DNA from: Cycas panzhihuaensis
Taxonomy: Eukaryota; Cycadophyta
DNA: 64,000 nucleotides
Assembly (NCBI GenBank): GCA_023213395.1
Contig: CM041465.1
Coordinates: 143,041,741 to 143,105,740 of the forward strand
Reading direction: 5' to 3'
The first letter of the stretch is position 1. Every line of letters starts with the position of its first letter. Made by a program: the position numbers and the translations under genes. Below the pieces are notes generated by a model. That model made no database searches and was not told where the DNA came from. It was given only the letters and a program-made list of their open reading frames with translations. Below are positions 21,925 to 33,197 of this stretch, piece after piece.

Positions 21925-22394
21925 CCTAAAGCTCCTACTTTAAGATTGAAGCATGATGGTAAGAGGTGGTAATGATTTAAGAATAATAGTCTCTAAAAAA
22001 TCAAGGAATTGAAAGATAAATATATGGATTATAGAAGGTAAAAGAAAGTTCAACTGGCCTTAAAAATCCTATCAAAATTAGTTAAGAACAAACCCTAACT
22101 TCATTTCAATAACAAATCAAAAGTATAATAAAAATGCCTACCAAATATATAGGGCTTAGAAGACAAGATGTCACAAAGATGCCCATAGACAAGATGAGAC
22201 TTAGGAACTTAACTCAATCAATCATACTACTAATAATGGCTATTGATTAGATGGGGCTTAGTAACTGGGTGGTTATAGTTTTACCTTGTTAACTATGCTT
22301 TGGAGATAAGGTCCCTTTGCTGGAGTATTAGGAATAAATTATCATAGTTTTTAAGATCATTAACAGGTGATGGCTTTCAAAGTTTGAAAAGATG
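21925..22394 (-). other. 3' internal end of the giant gypsy
   Basis: Noncoding sequence between the 3' LTR and the nested copia. It is the part where a polypurine tract is expected; GGAGCTTTAGG on - at about 21925-21936 is a weak candidate. It shares phrases such as TTTGCCCTCTTAATACCTAAAGCTCC with 55020-55050. Confidence 0.45.
22390..22394 (+). repeat. Target site duplication AGATG, left copy
   Basis: AGATG directly before the 5' LTR at 22395. The same five bases follow the 3' LTR at 37289-37293. Confidence 0.92.
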
Positions 22395-22794
22395 TGTTAA
22401 TGTTATGCCCTAATGTTATTCTTTTATTATATATTTAATTAAGTTTATTGTATTATTACAAAAGTTTGACGATTTGGCCAACTGTCCAAATTAACAAACT
22501 TCTCTCCCATTTATTCTAGAATCTTTCATACACTAAGTGGTTGGAAGATTAGGGAGATAGGATCTTCGTGGTACATAGGTAAAAGTTTCTGTTTAGTTAG
22601 AGAGGGAGGATGAGATCCTCAACCTACTCCCATGTATAATCATTGTTATTATGTTAATATTATTCTTATTTAAGAGGTGGTTTTTTAATCCCCTAAAGGG
22701 GTTTTCTACCTGCAATATCTGGTGCACCTATGTAGAATGTTGAATGGTTTTCATTCATATACATTAAGTTATTGTTTACACCCTCTCTCTAACA
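22395..22794 (+). mobile_element. 5' LTR of the + copia
   Basis: 400 bp, TGTTAATGTTATGCCC to CTCTAACA. Contains the short palindrome-like CCCCTAAAGGGGTT (about 22691-22704), shared with the 3' copy. Confidence 0.93.
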
Positions 22795-22805
22795 TGGTAT
22801 CGGAG
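22795..22805 (+). other. Primer binding site
   Basis: TGGTATCGGAG directly after the LTR. One base from the usual TGGTATCAGAG, complementary to initiator-Met tRNA. Confidence 0.85.
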
Positions 22806-23159
22806 TAGGCTCTACCAATTCCTTTCAGTAATTAGTATGAAGATCTCTACATGTAGCCCTTTCACAAACCAATATAAAACATAAAGTAATACATGACTCT
22901 TAAACAGAGGAAAGAAGTATTTGCAAAACACTAGATGCTCATGACACCCTGGTTCATAGCCTTGGCATACTCTCCCCTACTATTGAGAAGACTTTAGAAG
23001 AGGAAATGAAAGTAATACAAGGATGAATCCTGCTGCCCTGCTAGCATTCATACTGCATGCACCTCATGTAGAAGAGAAGATGCATTAGATGTACCATTCA
23101 CACCACACGCATGACACGCTACCCACCAGACACCCACTACTCTAAAATAGAGAAACAGA

Positions 23160-23610
23160 AGAACAGAGAGTAGCCCACCATTATCAAGGGAATGATGCCT
23201 GAGACCTAAGATAGAGAGATAGACTTGAAATAGAGAAGCATGGAGATGCTCTAACCCTCAGCTTTGATCAAAGACACTGCCCACTAAAAGAGATGCCCAC
23301 CATTATCAAGGAAATGACGTCTAAAACAAAGAAATAGAGAAACAAAGAGAGGCCCACCATCGTCAAGGAAATAATATCGTCAGAATGAAGAAACATCAGA
23401 CGTCCACCATTCTCAAGCAAAGAAATGTTATGTAATCTTAAAGAGTCTGGTGTAGTGAGTGTGGAGGTCCTCTCCCCCGTCAAATGCTTGTCATTCTTAA
23501 GTAGAGAAACGAAGACTTGATATTTGAAGACGTGAGATGGAGAAACGATTGATTGCTCAGCTCACAATGATAACAAGAGGTACCCCACCATTCTCAACTA
23601 ATTCATAGTC
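23160..23610 (+). repeat. Degenerate leader repeats in the + copia
   Basis: Five copies of a CCCACCATTNTCAAGG-like motif at about 23174, 23295, 23353, 23402 and 23584, interleaved with AGAGAAACAAAGA-like words. The spacings are near 60 bases or multiples. They lie in the untranslated leader between primer site and gag. The remaining leader, 22806-24316, shows nothing else. Confidence 0.7.
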
Positions 23611-24316
23611 CTCACAAAGAAACGAAGAGGAGAAAAACTTGACCCGCTGCCTACTCGAACTCTTAATTCATCATTAAATCTAATTCTAGAAGAAACATCA
23701 GATTCTTGACTCAGACGTAGGTATTTTTACTAGTCTTTCAACTTATTTAGATACCATTTTGATCAGCAAATTCTTGTTCAAAGTCAAGCCTTTATTTTTG
23801 TCCTAGTAAGTTCAGGTACATATCTTTAACTCTTAATTTTCTTCACATTCTTGCTTTAATTTAATAAACAATTAATTATTTTCTAAATTCATCAAGTAAT
23901 AACATTATTTATTTATGCTTTTTTAATAACTTTATGAACTTTATTAAATCGTTATTTCACCTTAACAAAAAAAAGTATAAATGATATTATAAACGTGTAA
24001 CACTTAATTGCTTCATTTAATTTGTGATTTATTTTATGTCACTAATATGCAATTGTTATATTCTTGATTATTTTTTCATAAATATTTGATTAAAAATCTT
24101 ATATTTCTTGATTAATGATTATCAAACTTTCAATATTAATGAAATTATTTTCTATCAATGGTAAATTAACTTAAAGATTTCTTTAATATTTAATGTCTAT
24201 CAATGAATATATTTCTGTGACTTATTCACTTTATTCACCTACAATTTCAGTCAAAGGTCATAACCTCTTCATTTTTTCTCCAAGGGGATCTCTAATTATT
24301 GATTTTCATTCACAAT

Positions 24317-25170
24317 ATGGCACTTATTCTAAAAATAAACTCCTGTGTACCAATTCCAGTGTTAATTAGCTCTAATTATGCTGATTGAAAAAATAGAATA
24401 TCATAACAGCTTAAACAACAAAAGATATTGTGATATATTAGAGGTGATTTTGTAAAACCCAAAGACAAAACATCAAAAGCTTATATAGTCTATCTGATGA
24501 ACTGTGATGGAGCCTTAGGCACCATCCTAACCTCCCCCTCCCTAGACATTAGCAGGAAGTTCTCTGAAATAGATGATCTTACCATTGTCTGGAAAACTCT
24601 TAGTACAATAAGGTTGATACATAATAGGTAGCCATATTAGAACAACAAATATACAATCTAAATTATAAAGATTTTCCTAAAGTTGAAGATTTTTTTATCA
24701 AAACTTCAACTCATCAACAAAGACTTAGTGAATTATATCAAATTTTCTATAAAAGTAGGTGATAAAGTGGTCACTATAACACATATAAAAGACGATGATA
24801 CACTCATTCATCTTGTAATTAATAAACTCCCGAAACATTTCAATCTTTTTAAAACCACTAGGCGACAAGTAGGACATCCACCAATTACTTTTGATTAATT
24901 AATGAATCAACGTGTTGAATATCAAAACATGTTGATTTAGACTAGAAAACTAAAAGATCCTTCATAGGCTCTTTTTTCCAAGACACAATCGTTTACTAAA
25001 TCTAAACATCAAAATAACTATCAAAACAATCATCATCATCATCCCAAATTCTAGAAACCTCATAGAGGTTCATCCAATCAAAATAATCCTCATCATAACA
25101 CTAAGTATTCTAGATTTACCTAAATCTCATAATATCTCTAAACAGTCATTCCCAAAAAGTTGTACTGTAA
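24317..25170 (+). pseudogene. Gag of the + copia
   Basis: ATG at 24317 opens MALILKINSCVPIPVLISSNYAD, followed by a stop where the family has Trp (NYxxW) and another where Gln is expected. The middle reads MNCDGALGTILTSPSLD, then DDLTIVWKTL (about 24575). Another open part, 24683-24898, has KLQLINKDLVNYIKFS and HLVINKLPKHFNLF, the usual capsid C-terminal end. A basic, Asn/His-rich tail (about 24980-25100) follows. This is the RNA-packaging part of the polyprotein. The 5' start was chosen because the first residues fit the copia gag opening and no earlier ATG in the frame does. Confidence 0.82.
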
Positions 25171-26011
25171 ATACTAATCCTAATCTGAATATTAGTTATG
25201 CTTACTATCACAAAATGGGGCATACCATTGATGTCTGTAGGAATAGAATTGCCTTTGAAGTCTGGAAATCTTCTAAGGGGATCCAATCACGATCTCACAA
25301 TTCTCATCATTCTCTAACTGCTTCTACAACAACTTTTTCAGCACCAACCACTCAACCACCCTTGTGGATTCTTGATTTAGGTGATTCCCACCATATGATG
25401 GGACACCAAGAATATCTTGTTTCATATCAATTTGATTCAGACTCTGAAGAAGAAATATCTTTTGGGAGTGGAACCCAACTCAAAGTCAAAGGAACAGGTG
25501 ATGTTACTTTAAAAGATGGTTTAGTTAATGATGTATTCTACATTACTATCTTATTACCTAATCTTCTCTTAGTATATCATATCTGCCAAAAAGATCTTAT
25601 TATAGAATTCTAGAAAGATAAATTTATTATCAAACAACTATCAAATGAACTTAAATCAATTGCCTCAGGACCTATAGATCACAAAATAAGTCTTTCCAAC
25701 TTAACAAATCTCCAACATTCTAAAACAAAAATTTTTAGCACCTTTATAGCAAAATCAGACCCAGTTAATAAGCTTTGGCATGTTAGATTCAACCATACAA
25801 GTTATGGAAAACTCTAGTACCTAAGTAAGAATGATATGGTTCATGGATTACCTGCACTAAAAACTATCTATGGTATTTGTAAAGCCTGTGTCATATGCAA
25901 ACAATACATGGACCCTTTCCTAAATCATACTACCTTTCGAGTAAAAGCTCAACTTTAACTTATTAATTCTAATATCTATGATCCATTCCAAGTACCTTTG
26001 TACTCTAGAAA
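25171..26011 (+). pseudogene. Zinc knuckle, protease and pre-integrase, + copia
   Basis: The knuckle is at about 25196-25240 (YAYYHKMGHTIDVC): the first Cys is Tyr and the second is also changed, while the His and last Cys remain. The protease opens WILDLGDSHHMMG (about 25368); the usual DSGAS is DLGDS, so Ser/Ala are lost but Asp and Gly remain. The open frame runs 25215-25613 (132 codons), with ISFGSGTQLKVKGTGDV. The pre-integrase part has LWHVRFNHTSYGKL (about 25775) and ICKACVICKQ (about 25878-25905), carrying the metal-binding His and Cys. The frame runs into IYDPFQVPLYSR at 26007 and is then broken by the LTR at 26012. It resumes with SRYFVIFIDDF at 34333, the next part of the integrase core. 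Confidence 0.88.
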
Positions 26012-26309
26012 TGAAAAGAGTGGATCTATTCTTCATCTCCATGCACTAAACACAAAGGCAAACATGGGAGAAAGAGAGACTTGAGAGAAAGAGAGAAGCT
26101 CTCATAAAATAAGGAGGTAAAAATGAGTCTCCTCCATTGAGCTTTTACTTTTATATTAAGAGAGGGAGCATTAGAGTTAGGTGAAATGAAATTACACATA
26201 ATACACATGAAAGTGCATTTCACTTAAGTGATCTAATTTAAAGTTTACTTAAGACCCTTTTTAGAAATAATCAACTAATGTAATGATCTTGTGACATTAA
26301 CCCCTTTTA
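26012..26309 (-). mobile_element. 3' LTR of the nested - copia
   Basis: 298 bp. On + it starts TGAAAAGAGTGGATC and ends CCCCTTTTA; the terminal CA is TA here and intact in the other LTR. An open frame on - within it is not a gene. Confidence 0.9.
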
Positions 26310-26312
26310 ATA

Positions 26313-26320
26313 TCCCCCTT
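26313..26320 (-). other. Polypurine tract
   Basis: AAGGGGGA on - directly inside the 3' LTR. Confidence 0.85.
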
Positions 26321-26534
26321 AATGATAGAAGGTTATTTCATTCTATCCAATGAGGTCCTCATTTGAGTCTCTTACAAAGCAAACTACTATGACACTTTTG
26401 TGGGAAACCCTCATGGGAAAAGAAAACCCACAGATTTTTAAATCTACTAACTTGGCTCAGGTGTCTCTTTAAATAAAGCCAGATAGCTAATCAGTACAAT
26501 GAATTTTTTAGCTAAAATCTACTGAGTCTCCATA

Positions 26535-26745
26535 TACCATTTGGTCATCCCCCATGCCTTTTTAGGTTTTCACAGGTTATGATTTTATAAAATAATACAA
26601 CCTTTGTTCTTTTGTGCCTACAAGGTATTTTTACAAATTGGATAGAATAGAGACTTACTCTTGTCCATCTGTGCCCATAAGGGGTTTTTACAAATGAGAC
26701 AGAGTATGATGGTCCTATTGTCATCTCCTTCAATTAGTTAGAGAT
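26535..26745 (-). repeat. Two diverged copies of a short unit after the pol end
   Basis: On -, a frame with PYGHRWTRVSLYSIQFVK and PCRHKRTKVVLFY shows two copies of a unit of about 70-75 bases, near 26560-26635 and 26640-26715. It lies between the polyprotein end and the 3' LTR. Untranslated trailer repeats of this kind are common in copia elements. Its role is unknown. Confidence 0.6.
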
Positions 26746-26749
26746 GGCG

Positions 26750-28270
26750 GCCCTAAGGCTAAGTTGCTTTTAGAACTGTTCAAACTTCACCTTCTTTAGT
26801 GGTTTAGTGAAGATATCAGCCACTTGATCTATTGTAGGGTAGTACTCTAATTAAATTATGCTATCATAAACTAGTTCTCTAATCTTATGGACTTTCATAC
26901 TTATATGTTTAGTACAATCATAAAATATAGAATTTTTATCCATTTGGATTGTATATAGATTATCTACAGGTAAGCTAGAAGAACTTGTTTGGGTGGCATT
27001 TAATGCATTTAACAATTTTCTAAGCCATATCACCTCCTTGCTTGTCTTAGAAGTAATAATATATTCAGCTTCAGCAGTTGAGTCAGCAACTATCTTCTAT
27101 CATCTAGATCTCCATGATATTGGTGCTATTCCAAGAAATGTTACATACCAAGACATAGATCTTCCTATCTCTTTATCTCTGGTAAAGTCTGAGTCTGTGT
27201 ATGTATAAAGTTTAAATTTTGCATTAAGTTCATATAATAGACCATATTTTCTGGTCGTCTTCAGGCACCTCAACACTCGTATTACAACTTACCAATGATT
27301 TTGCTTAGGATTTGTCATGAACCTTGTAACAATGCTAATAGAGTGTGCAATATCTATCCTTATGTTGGTAGTATAAATGTGACTACCTACAAGTTGCCTG
27401 TAGAATGTTGCGTCTACCTCCCTGGTGTTATCATTAGTTGAGAATTTAATATTAGGTTAGATAGGTATATCCACTAGTTGAGTACCTTCTAATTGAAACT
27501 TTGTTAGAAGATTGTTGATATATTTTTCTTGGGAGATAAAGATTTTTCCATTCTTTTGAGTTACTTCAATTTCCAAGTAATATTTCATCAACTCGAGGTC
27601 AGATAATTCAAAAGCTTTAACAAGGTCCTTCTTCAACTGGCTAATTACTTGTTCACTATTCCTAGTTATTAGTATATCATCCACAAATATTAAGAGGTAA
27701 GCGACTTTATCATTTTGGTGCTTGATGAATAATGTTGCATCAATATCTTGATAGGCATAAACCTCATATCTAAGTTACCTCATTCTTTCAGACAACTTGG
27801 TAAACCAAACATAAGGGGCTTGCTTTAGGCTGTATAAGGACTTTTTGAGCTTGCAAACCTTATACTCCTAACCAACAATCTCGTATCATTTCAACTAAGC
27901 TATATGAATTTCTTCTTTAAGGTCTCCACTGAGAAATGCAGTCTTAACATCGAGTTGGTGGATTTTCCAACCCTCTTGAGTAGCCAAGGCTATAAGAGTT
28001 CTGATTATAGGCCACTTGGTTGTAGGAGTAAATATTTAAGTGTAGTTGATGCCTTCCCTTTGCATGAATCCTTTTGTTAAAAACCTCGCCTTGTGTTTTT
28101 CTAGGGTGCCATCTGATCTATACTTATTTTTGAATACCCATTTGTTTTGAACTACCTTTCTTCCAAGTGGTAGATTAACAAGCTCCTATATACTATTCTT
28201 GATAAGAGATTGGTACCCTTCGTTCATGGCATTTCTCCAAGCTGCATGCTTTAGAGATTCTTAATACGTT
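26750..28270 (-). pseudogene. RT-RNase H of the nested - copia
   Basis: Read on - from 28270. AWRNAMNEGYQSLIKNS (about 28240), NKWVFKNKYRSDGTLEKHKARFLTKGFMQ (about 28135-28055), IHQLDVKTAFLSGDLKEEIH (about 27960-27905), LKKSLYSLKQAPYVWF. The active site is LIFVDDILITRNS (about 27690-27655); FVDD keeps both Asp. LSDLELMKYYLEIEV (about 27600) and KYINNLLTKFQLEGTQLVDIPI (to 27457) close RT. RNase H: ATFYRQLVGSHIYTT (about 27390), YTDSDFTRDKEIGRSMS (about 27200), DSTAEAEYIITS (about 27065), SIFYDCTKHISMKVHKIRELV (about 26940-26870) and DQVADIFTKPLKKVKFE (about 26825-26780). Only a handful of stops, so this is the youngest polyprotein in the nest. It still cannot be made whole. Confidence 0.92.
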
Positions 28271-28800
28271 AGGGGCTCTTCATTAAGAGCAAGGTGCAAT
28301 TCTATTGGTTCAAGCTCAACAGAAAGTGATTCATGTATCCTTGCTCTATGGGCACTTCTAGTGCCAGTTTTGCCTACCTCATCTGGTTGCATGTCCTTAT
28401 GTAGCAGGTAGACTTGACGAAATCCTTGATTTAGGAATGAGATTTTTATTTTCACATCCTCTTGGTCTTCATTTTGATCTTGAAAAGGATCATGTGAAAT
28501 GTTTGGCACAGAGGAAGTTGACGATGCTAGAGAAGATGGGTCAGCCACAAATGTTGGAGAAAATTATCCTTTTGCTATGGCTTTACCTTTGTCAACTTGG
28601 CTATTTATAAATAATGGTGCTGGATGTGTACACATTGGCTGGGAGTCATAGCTTGTATCCTCTAGGGCTCTATTGTCAGATTCTAAGATTTTGAGAAACT
28701 ATTGAGCATCTCCCTCCCTAAATTTTAGAATCTAGATATCAAATTCAATAGCATCATTAAATCAATATGAAGGCATCTTGGAGTCAAGTTCGAGTAATTA
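28261..28800 (-). pseudogene. Integrase-RT linker of the nested - copia
   Basis: An open frame of 95 codons (28261-28548) rich in Ser, Asp, Glu and Pro, with SFLNQGFRQVYLLHKD and PLTY leading into the RT start. The linker in copia polyproteins is poorly conserved and acidic like this. The part 28549-28800 is also read-through with stops. Confidence 0.7.
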
Positions 28801-29720
28801 ATCTTCAGTCTCTACAAAGATAACATCTCTAGTAATGATGATTTTATGCTATGAAGGTATGAAAACCTTGTACCCTTTTTCATCCATAGGGTATCCAACA
28901 AAGATACCTTGAAGAGCTCTATCTTGGAGCTTGTTCATATGTTCCTCCAAAATGTGAGCATAACAAGTAGAGCTAAAAATTTTGAAGTGGGAGATAGAGG
29001 GAGTTTGTCCATACCACATTTTATGTAAAGAGAGATCGAGCTTGGAGGGACTAACAATGTTAATGCAATACACAACAATCTAGATAGCCTCATCCCAAAG
29101 ATAGATAGGAACATTCTTATATACCAGCATAGCATGAGCCATGTTTCTAATGGTCCTATTTATACACTCAACAACTCCATTTTGCTAGGGTGTACCTATA
29201 ATAGTGGTCTGATGTTTGATTCTATGTTGATGTAGGTATGATTCAAACTCATTGGATGTGTACTCACCACCATTGTCAGTCACGAGTGTTTTGATCTTGA
29301 ATCCAAATTCATTTTCCATGTGGGCCTTAAAAGCTTGAAACATAGAAAAATCTTCATCTTTATTTGCAAGAAAATCAACCCACACTTTCTTGCTAAAATC
29401 ATCAATGAAAGTAATATAGTATCACTTCTGTTTGAGAGAAGGGATGGGCATAGGACCACATATATCTGAGTGTATAAGCTACAAAGGTTGCCTAGATTTT
29501 CACTAGCTATTGGGAATGGTTGTCTTTGAGATTTGACAATAATATATGCTTCACATTTAAAGGGCTTAGAAGAGAGCTTAGGTATACCAGGAAGAGTGAC
29601 ATGTAGTTCTCTTAAATGATCAATCTTGATATGGCCCATACAAATATGCCATAGGGATACTTGGGACAACTTTTGAGGAGTTAGGGTTGTGGTAAAAGTA
29701 GAGTCATCATCAACATAATT
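28801..29720 (-). pseudogene. Integrase of the nested - copia
   Basis: On -, pre-integrase LWHICMGHIKIDHLRELHV (about 29660) and KPFKCEAY (about 29560; the second Cys is Tyr or lost). Core: YITFIDDFSKKVWVDFLANKDEDF (about 29425-29355) and LVTDNGGEYTSNEFESY (about 29285-29235) keep the second Asp. GTPxQNGVVECINRTIRNMAHAML (about 29200-29130) keeps the Glu. The C-terminal part SPSKLDLSLHKMWYGQTPSISHFKIF, GIFVGYPMDEKGYKVF (to 28849) and IIITRDVIF (about 28830) is standard. Two frames overlap between 29185 and 29385, marking a frameshift. The first catalytic Asp (family HSD) lies near 29470, where IHSDICGPMPIPS can be read through. Joining viral DNA to the chromosome was its role. Confidence 0.9.
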
Positions 29721-30110
29721 GACTTCAGAGGATGGTGAGCTAGTTACGTGAAACAATTTGCCATTAAGAATTCTGGTCATAACCATAGTATTTAAAGGAG
29801 GGTGAATGACACAGAGAGTTTGATTATTTGTAGTTACACTCAAATCAAATCCACAAGAGACAAGGGTGGATAGGGAGAGCAGGTTCTATTTTAGAGTAGG
29901 AATATATAAAACATCAACAAGGGTAAAATCTACAAGGTCTGGTAGTTTCAGGCAAACAATTCTAAGTCCTTCAACTAGCTAAGATGATTTGTCTGCATGT
30001 GTATAACACCACAAACTTTAGAGTCAAATTCCTGAAAGAATTGGTGATGATAAGTCATGTGTTATGTTGCTCCAGTATCCATGATCTATGATGAAGTATT
30101 TGAGGTGGCA
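29721..30110 (-). pseudogene. Protease of the nested - copia
   Basis: On -, IMDTGAT at about 30085-30065 keeps the DTGA active site; the Trp before it is a stop. HMTYHHQFFQEFDSK follows. The C-terminal part reads SVTTNNQTLCVIHPPL (about 29830) and MTRILNGKLFHVTSS (about 29770). Stops and at least one frameshift separate these. It would have cleaved the polyprotein. Confidence 0.8.
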
Positions 30111-31180
30111 CTATTTGCAACTTCAAGTGGTGAAGGAAAAAGTGAATAAGCATAGCCACAGTGAGCCTCAATATACTTAGTAGATCTATCAACAACATTT
30201 GATGAAGTGGTCCTAATTCTTTGAAGGTGTGCATGAGTAAATTATGTTCCACAACAAATATCTTCAAAAGAAGTATTATTAACATTATGTGCACCATAGT
30301 GTTGTTGACAGCTTGGTAGTTTGTTGGTGAAAGTTCTATAATTTTTGGTATAATGTCCTTTTTTATTACACTTTTGGCACACAATTGTTTGATTTCCAGT
30401 CCCATAAGAAGTATTGGGCTGGTTGGATTACCTCTGATTACTGGATACAGGTCTAGCTTGATTATTTTGGGCTTGGCCTTAAGACTGTTTTTGTTAGAGT
30501 TGAGGAGCCTATTGACCAAGAGGACGTTGTCCTTGTTGTCTACTTCTTCCTCTTCCATGAGAATTACCACCTTTGCGAGAGTATTGACCTTGATTTTTGG
30601 TATAACAAAGATCTTCTTCCACTTCAAAAGTAGCATTAATTAGATCAGATATAGTGGAAAAGATGGTATCAAAGGTCTTATCAAATTCAATGAACTTAGC
30701 AGTAAGACCCTCAAAGTTTAGGGTCTTCAAAGTGCCACTAGATTGAAGACTTTCCAATAGATTTTTGTAATTTGGGATATGGAGAAATGACTGAATTAAG
30801 AAATCCTATGTAATATATTGAGTTTTAAAATCTTTATCAATGGCTTTCTTGATTGGATAAAGGAGATCGATTATCTCACTTGTATCTCCTTTCTGTATTT
30901 TTAATTTGTTCATCTTCAGTACTAAGTGAATAAATTCTAAGTCTAATTTAGTATCAAAGTTCTTCTTAAGAACTTCAAGAACTTTCTATGTTGTATCATG
31001 TACAACTTCATCAATGAGATTATACAAAGAATAATTAGTGACAAGAAGTATCCCTACACAGATTTTATCATCATCAAGTTCCCATTAGCATTTAGCTACA
31101 ACTTTAGTGGGAGCAGTTGGAGCACCTCCTCTAAAAGTAGTTGAGGTAGATGAATTGCAACAGATGGTATAGATTGTAAG
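30111..31180 (-). pseudogene. Gag of the nested - copia, cut by a solo LTR
   Basis: On -, from 31180: STSTTFRGGAPTAPTKVVAK (about 31150-31090) is near the amino end. NYSLYNLIDEVVHDTT (about 31035), VLEVLKKNFDTKLDLEFIHLVLKMNKLKIQKGDTS (about 30985-30880) and SFLHIPNYKNLLESLQSSG (about 30790) give the capsid domain. The frame 30509-30757 carries the FDKTFDTIFSTISDLI helix and a basic Gly/Arg tail (GGNSHGRGRSRQQGQRP). The zinc knuckle VCQKCNKKGHYTKNYR (about 30385-30340) has two Cys and the His; the last Cys is Tyr. The start codon is missing because the Tork-like solo LTR sits at 31181; the leader resumes at 31830. Confidence 0.87.
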
Positions 31181-31829
31181 TGTTAGGTAATGTGACAACA
31201 ATTATTGGAGGCTAATATTTTGACATGTTGGCAATGCAGTTTCTCCCCAAAACCTTCCTTGGGGGTTCCAAGGGGGGTAGGAGCCCCCCTTGGCCAGGGG
31301 GGTGCAGGGGGAGTGGAATGGCCCCCGTAAAGAGGGGGTTTGGGGGCGATAGCCCTTGACCTAAAAAATTAGCACTAGAAAGTATATTAAATTGTAAAGA
31401 GAATCAAGGTCGTTCTCTAAAAATACCTTAGATTCTATAGTCAAGATTTATCCTTGGATGACCCTCTCATGTAGCCCAATTTCGAGTATTTTTTATTATG
31501 TTGATAGTGTTCAACGTACTGTGAGGAGTTGGGCATGTGGTTATTGTTGCTGTGAGTACTCTACTATAGGACTATGTACATTTTCTCCATTCTTTAACAA
31601 TAAAGATTGATATCTTTCCTATGTGGATGTTTCCCTAGCACATTACTAGGGTTTTACCACGTTATATCAAGTATATATGTGATACTTGACTTTTTTATTC
31701 ATTTTATTATTTTATATTTAGTTTTAAGAACTTGCATGTTAAATTTTAGTTTCGATTCTTGTAACCCGATTGCAATAATAGTTTAGGTCTTGGTGGCTAT
31801 TTAAGGGTTGGGACCTTATCTTCTCAACA
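31181..31829 (+). mobile_element. Solo LTR, Tork-like copia family
   Basis: 649 bp, TGTTAGGTAATGTGAC to CTCAACA, the same family as 5681-6341, in + orientation inside the - copia. No internal region on either side: it is what remains after recombination between two LTRs. Flanks GTAAG (31176-31180) and ACAAG (31830-31834) differ at two bases, both transitions, so a decayed target duplication is plausible. It carries the clearest form of the family hairpin: CCAAGGGGGG (31268-31277) with CCCCCCTTGG (31284-31293), loop of six. Confidence 0.93.
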
Positions 31830-32112
31830 ACAAGTGATCTCTCCATAGACCTTCATACTTTGCAACATTTCTAATACTAGTGAATCACATGTCCCAATTT
31901 TCTTTCCTTTTTAGAATGCAGTTTATATTTTGCTTAAATTACGAAGACGTGGTGTCTTTTAAGAAGGGAAGAAATAAACAAGGGACTATAAAAGTGATGG
32001 CAATAAATTACTAATCATTATTTACAAAAAGAAGATGCAATGAAGTAGTATAGTACAAGGAAGAAGAAGTGAGAATGGTTGCTCAAAGATGAAGGGAGCA
32101 ACTTAGAGAAAA

Positions 32113-32320
32113 GTCACCAACACTTGTGACAAATATTAACTTGATGCAACAGGAATATGAGAAGCACTATGATAAAAATTGGCTACTAATACTTGTGGTA
32201 AATATTAATCTGACGTAGTAGCAATATGAGAAGCACTATGATAAAAATTGGCCACTGACACATGTGGTAAATATTAACCTAACACAGCAAGAATATGAGA
32301 AGCACTATGATTATGATTAC
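32113..32320 (+). repeat. 69-bp tandem repeat, three copies
   Basis: Three copies at an exact period of 69: the word ATATGAGAAGCACTATGAT recurs at 32155, 32224 and 32293. The period is 23 codons. On + one frame stays open through nearly all of it, with units like NINLTQQEYEKHYDKNW; the middle copy has two stops where Gln is expected. It may be a piece of a repeat protein gene caught by the element, or a noncoding repeat that happens to be divisible by three. Confidence 0.85.
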
Positions 32321-33197
32321 ACTATGGATGATTTTTTACAAATAAATAAGTGATCAATATATAAGATTGTAGGCCAATATAGAAGTTGATAGCATTAGGT
32401 GTACACAACTTGAAACTTAAATATAGGATGAATAATCAAGTCAATAATCTATAAATTATGTCCTATATGTAGTTAAGGTTGTTGAAGGGATGCCTAAGCT
32501 TCTAGTAGAATTAAGTTGGCCTTCACTTGTGATACTTATAATTATGCTTGGTGATGAAATCCAAGTCACAATGGAGCCTAGGTACTCCCAATCCTCACCT
32601 AGTTCACCAATGAGGAGCTATATACCTCCTCTAAAGAGTGGTATGTGCATACCCATGACTATGATGGATATTAGATTAGGTATATTTTAATCTTGTATCA
32701 AAGTTTTAATTTTCCTAGTTGGTTATCAAGATGATCCCTTATTGATGCACGATGGTATGGCTAACCAAACCTCACAAATATTTTAGTTCAGTTCAGTTCC
32801 AACTTGAAACCCACATATTCTTTATGGCATGACATTCTGCTAACCAGGGTATCTCAACCTTGGTGAGTGTGTGAACATGAACAAGATGGTGGAAAATAGC
32901 GTACGTGATGCATTCCTTTTAGGAAGAGTGAAAAGATTATCAAATTATATCAAACATATATTTAACTGAAAATAGAATACTTGCTTGGAGTGCTTGCTTA
33001 AAATGTTTTTAGAGTCCTTACTTGAAGTGATTTTGGAGTGATAAAATATAATTCTAATAAGAGAGTGAGGACACTAGATATTGCTCTGACCCAGGTGTTT
33101 TTTTACTTACTTTTACAATGGGCTTTTAAGCCTTATAAAAAGAAGGAAGAAAATTTCTTCGCTTTTTTTTTTTTAATACAAAAAAAAAGTAGTCTTC

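Noticed and set aside
23160-23610. Regularly spaced repeats in the + copia leader, considered as a CRISPR-like array
   Set aside because: Repeats are degenerate and irregularly spaced, in a plant retroelement leader; no array properties.
30353-30643. 96-codon + frame
   Set aside because: Opposite to the gag and zinc knuckle of the - copia.
32490-32690. 66-codon + frame in the nested copia leader
   Set aside because: No recognisable family, no codon or context support; left as part of the leader description.
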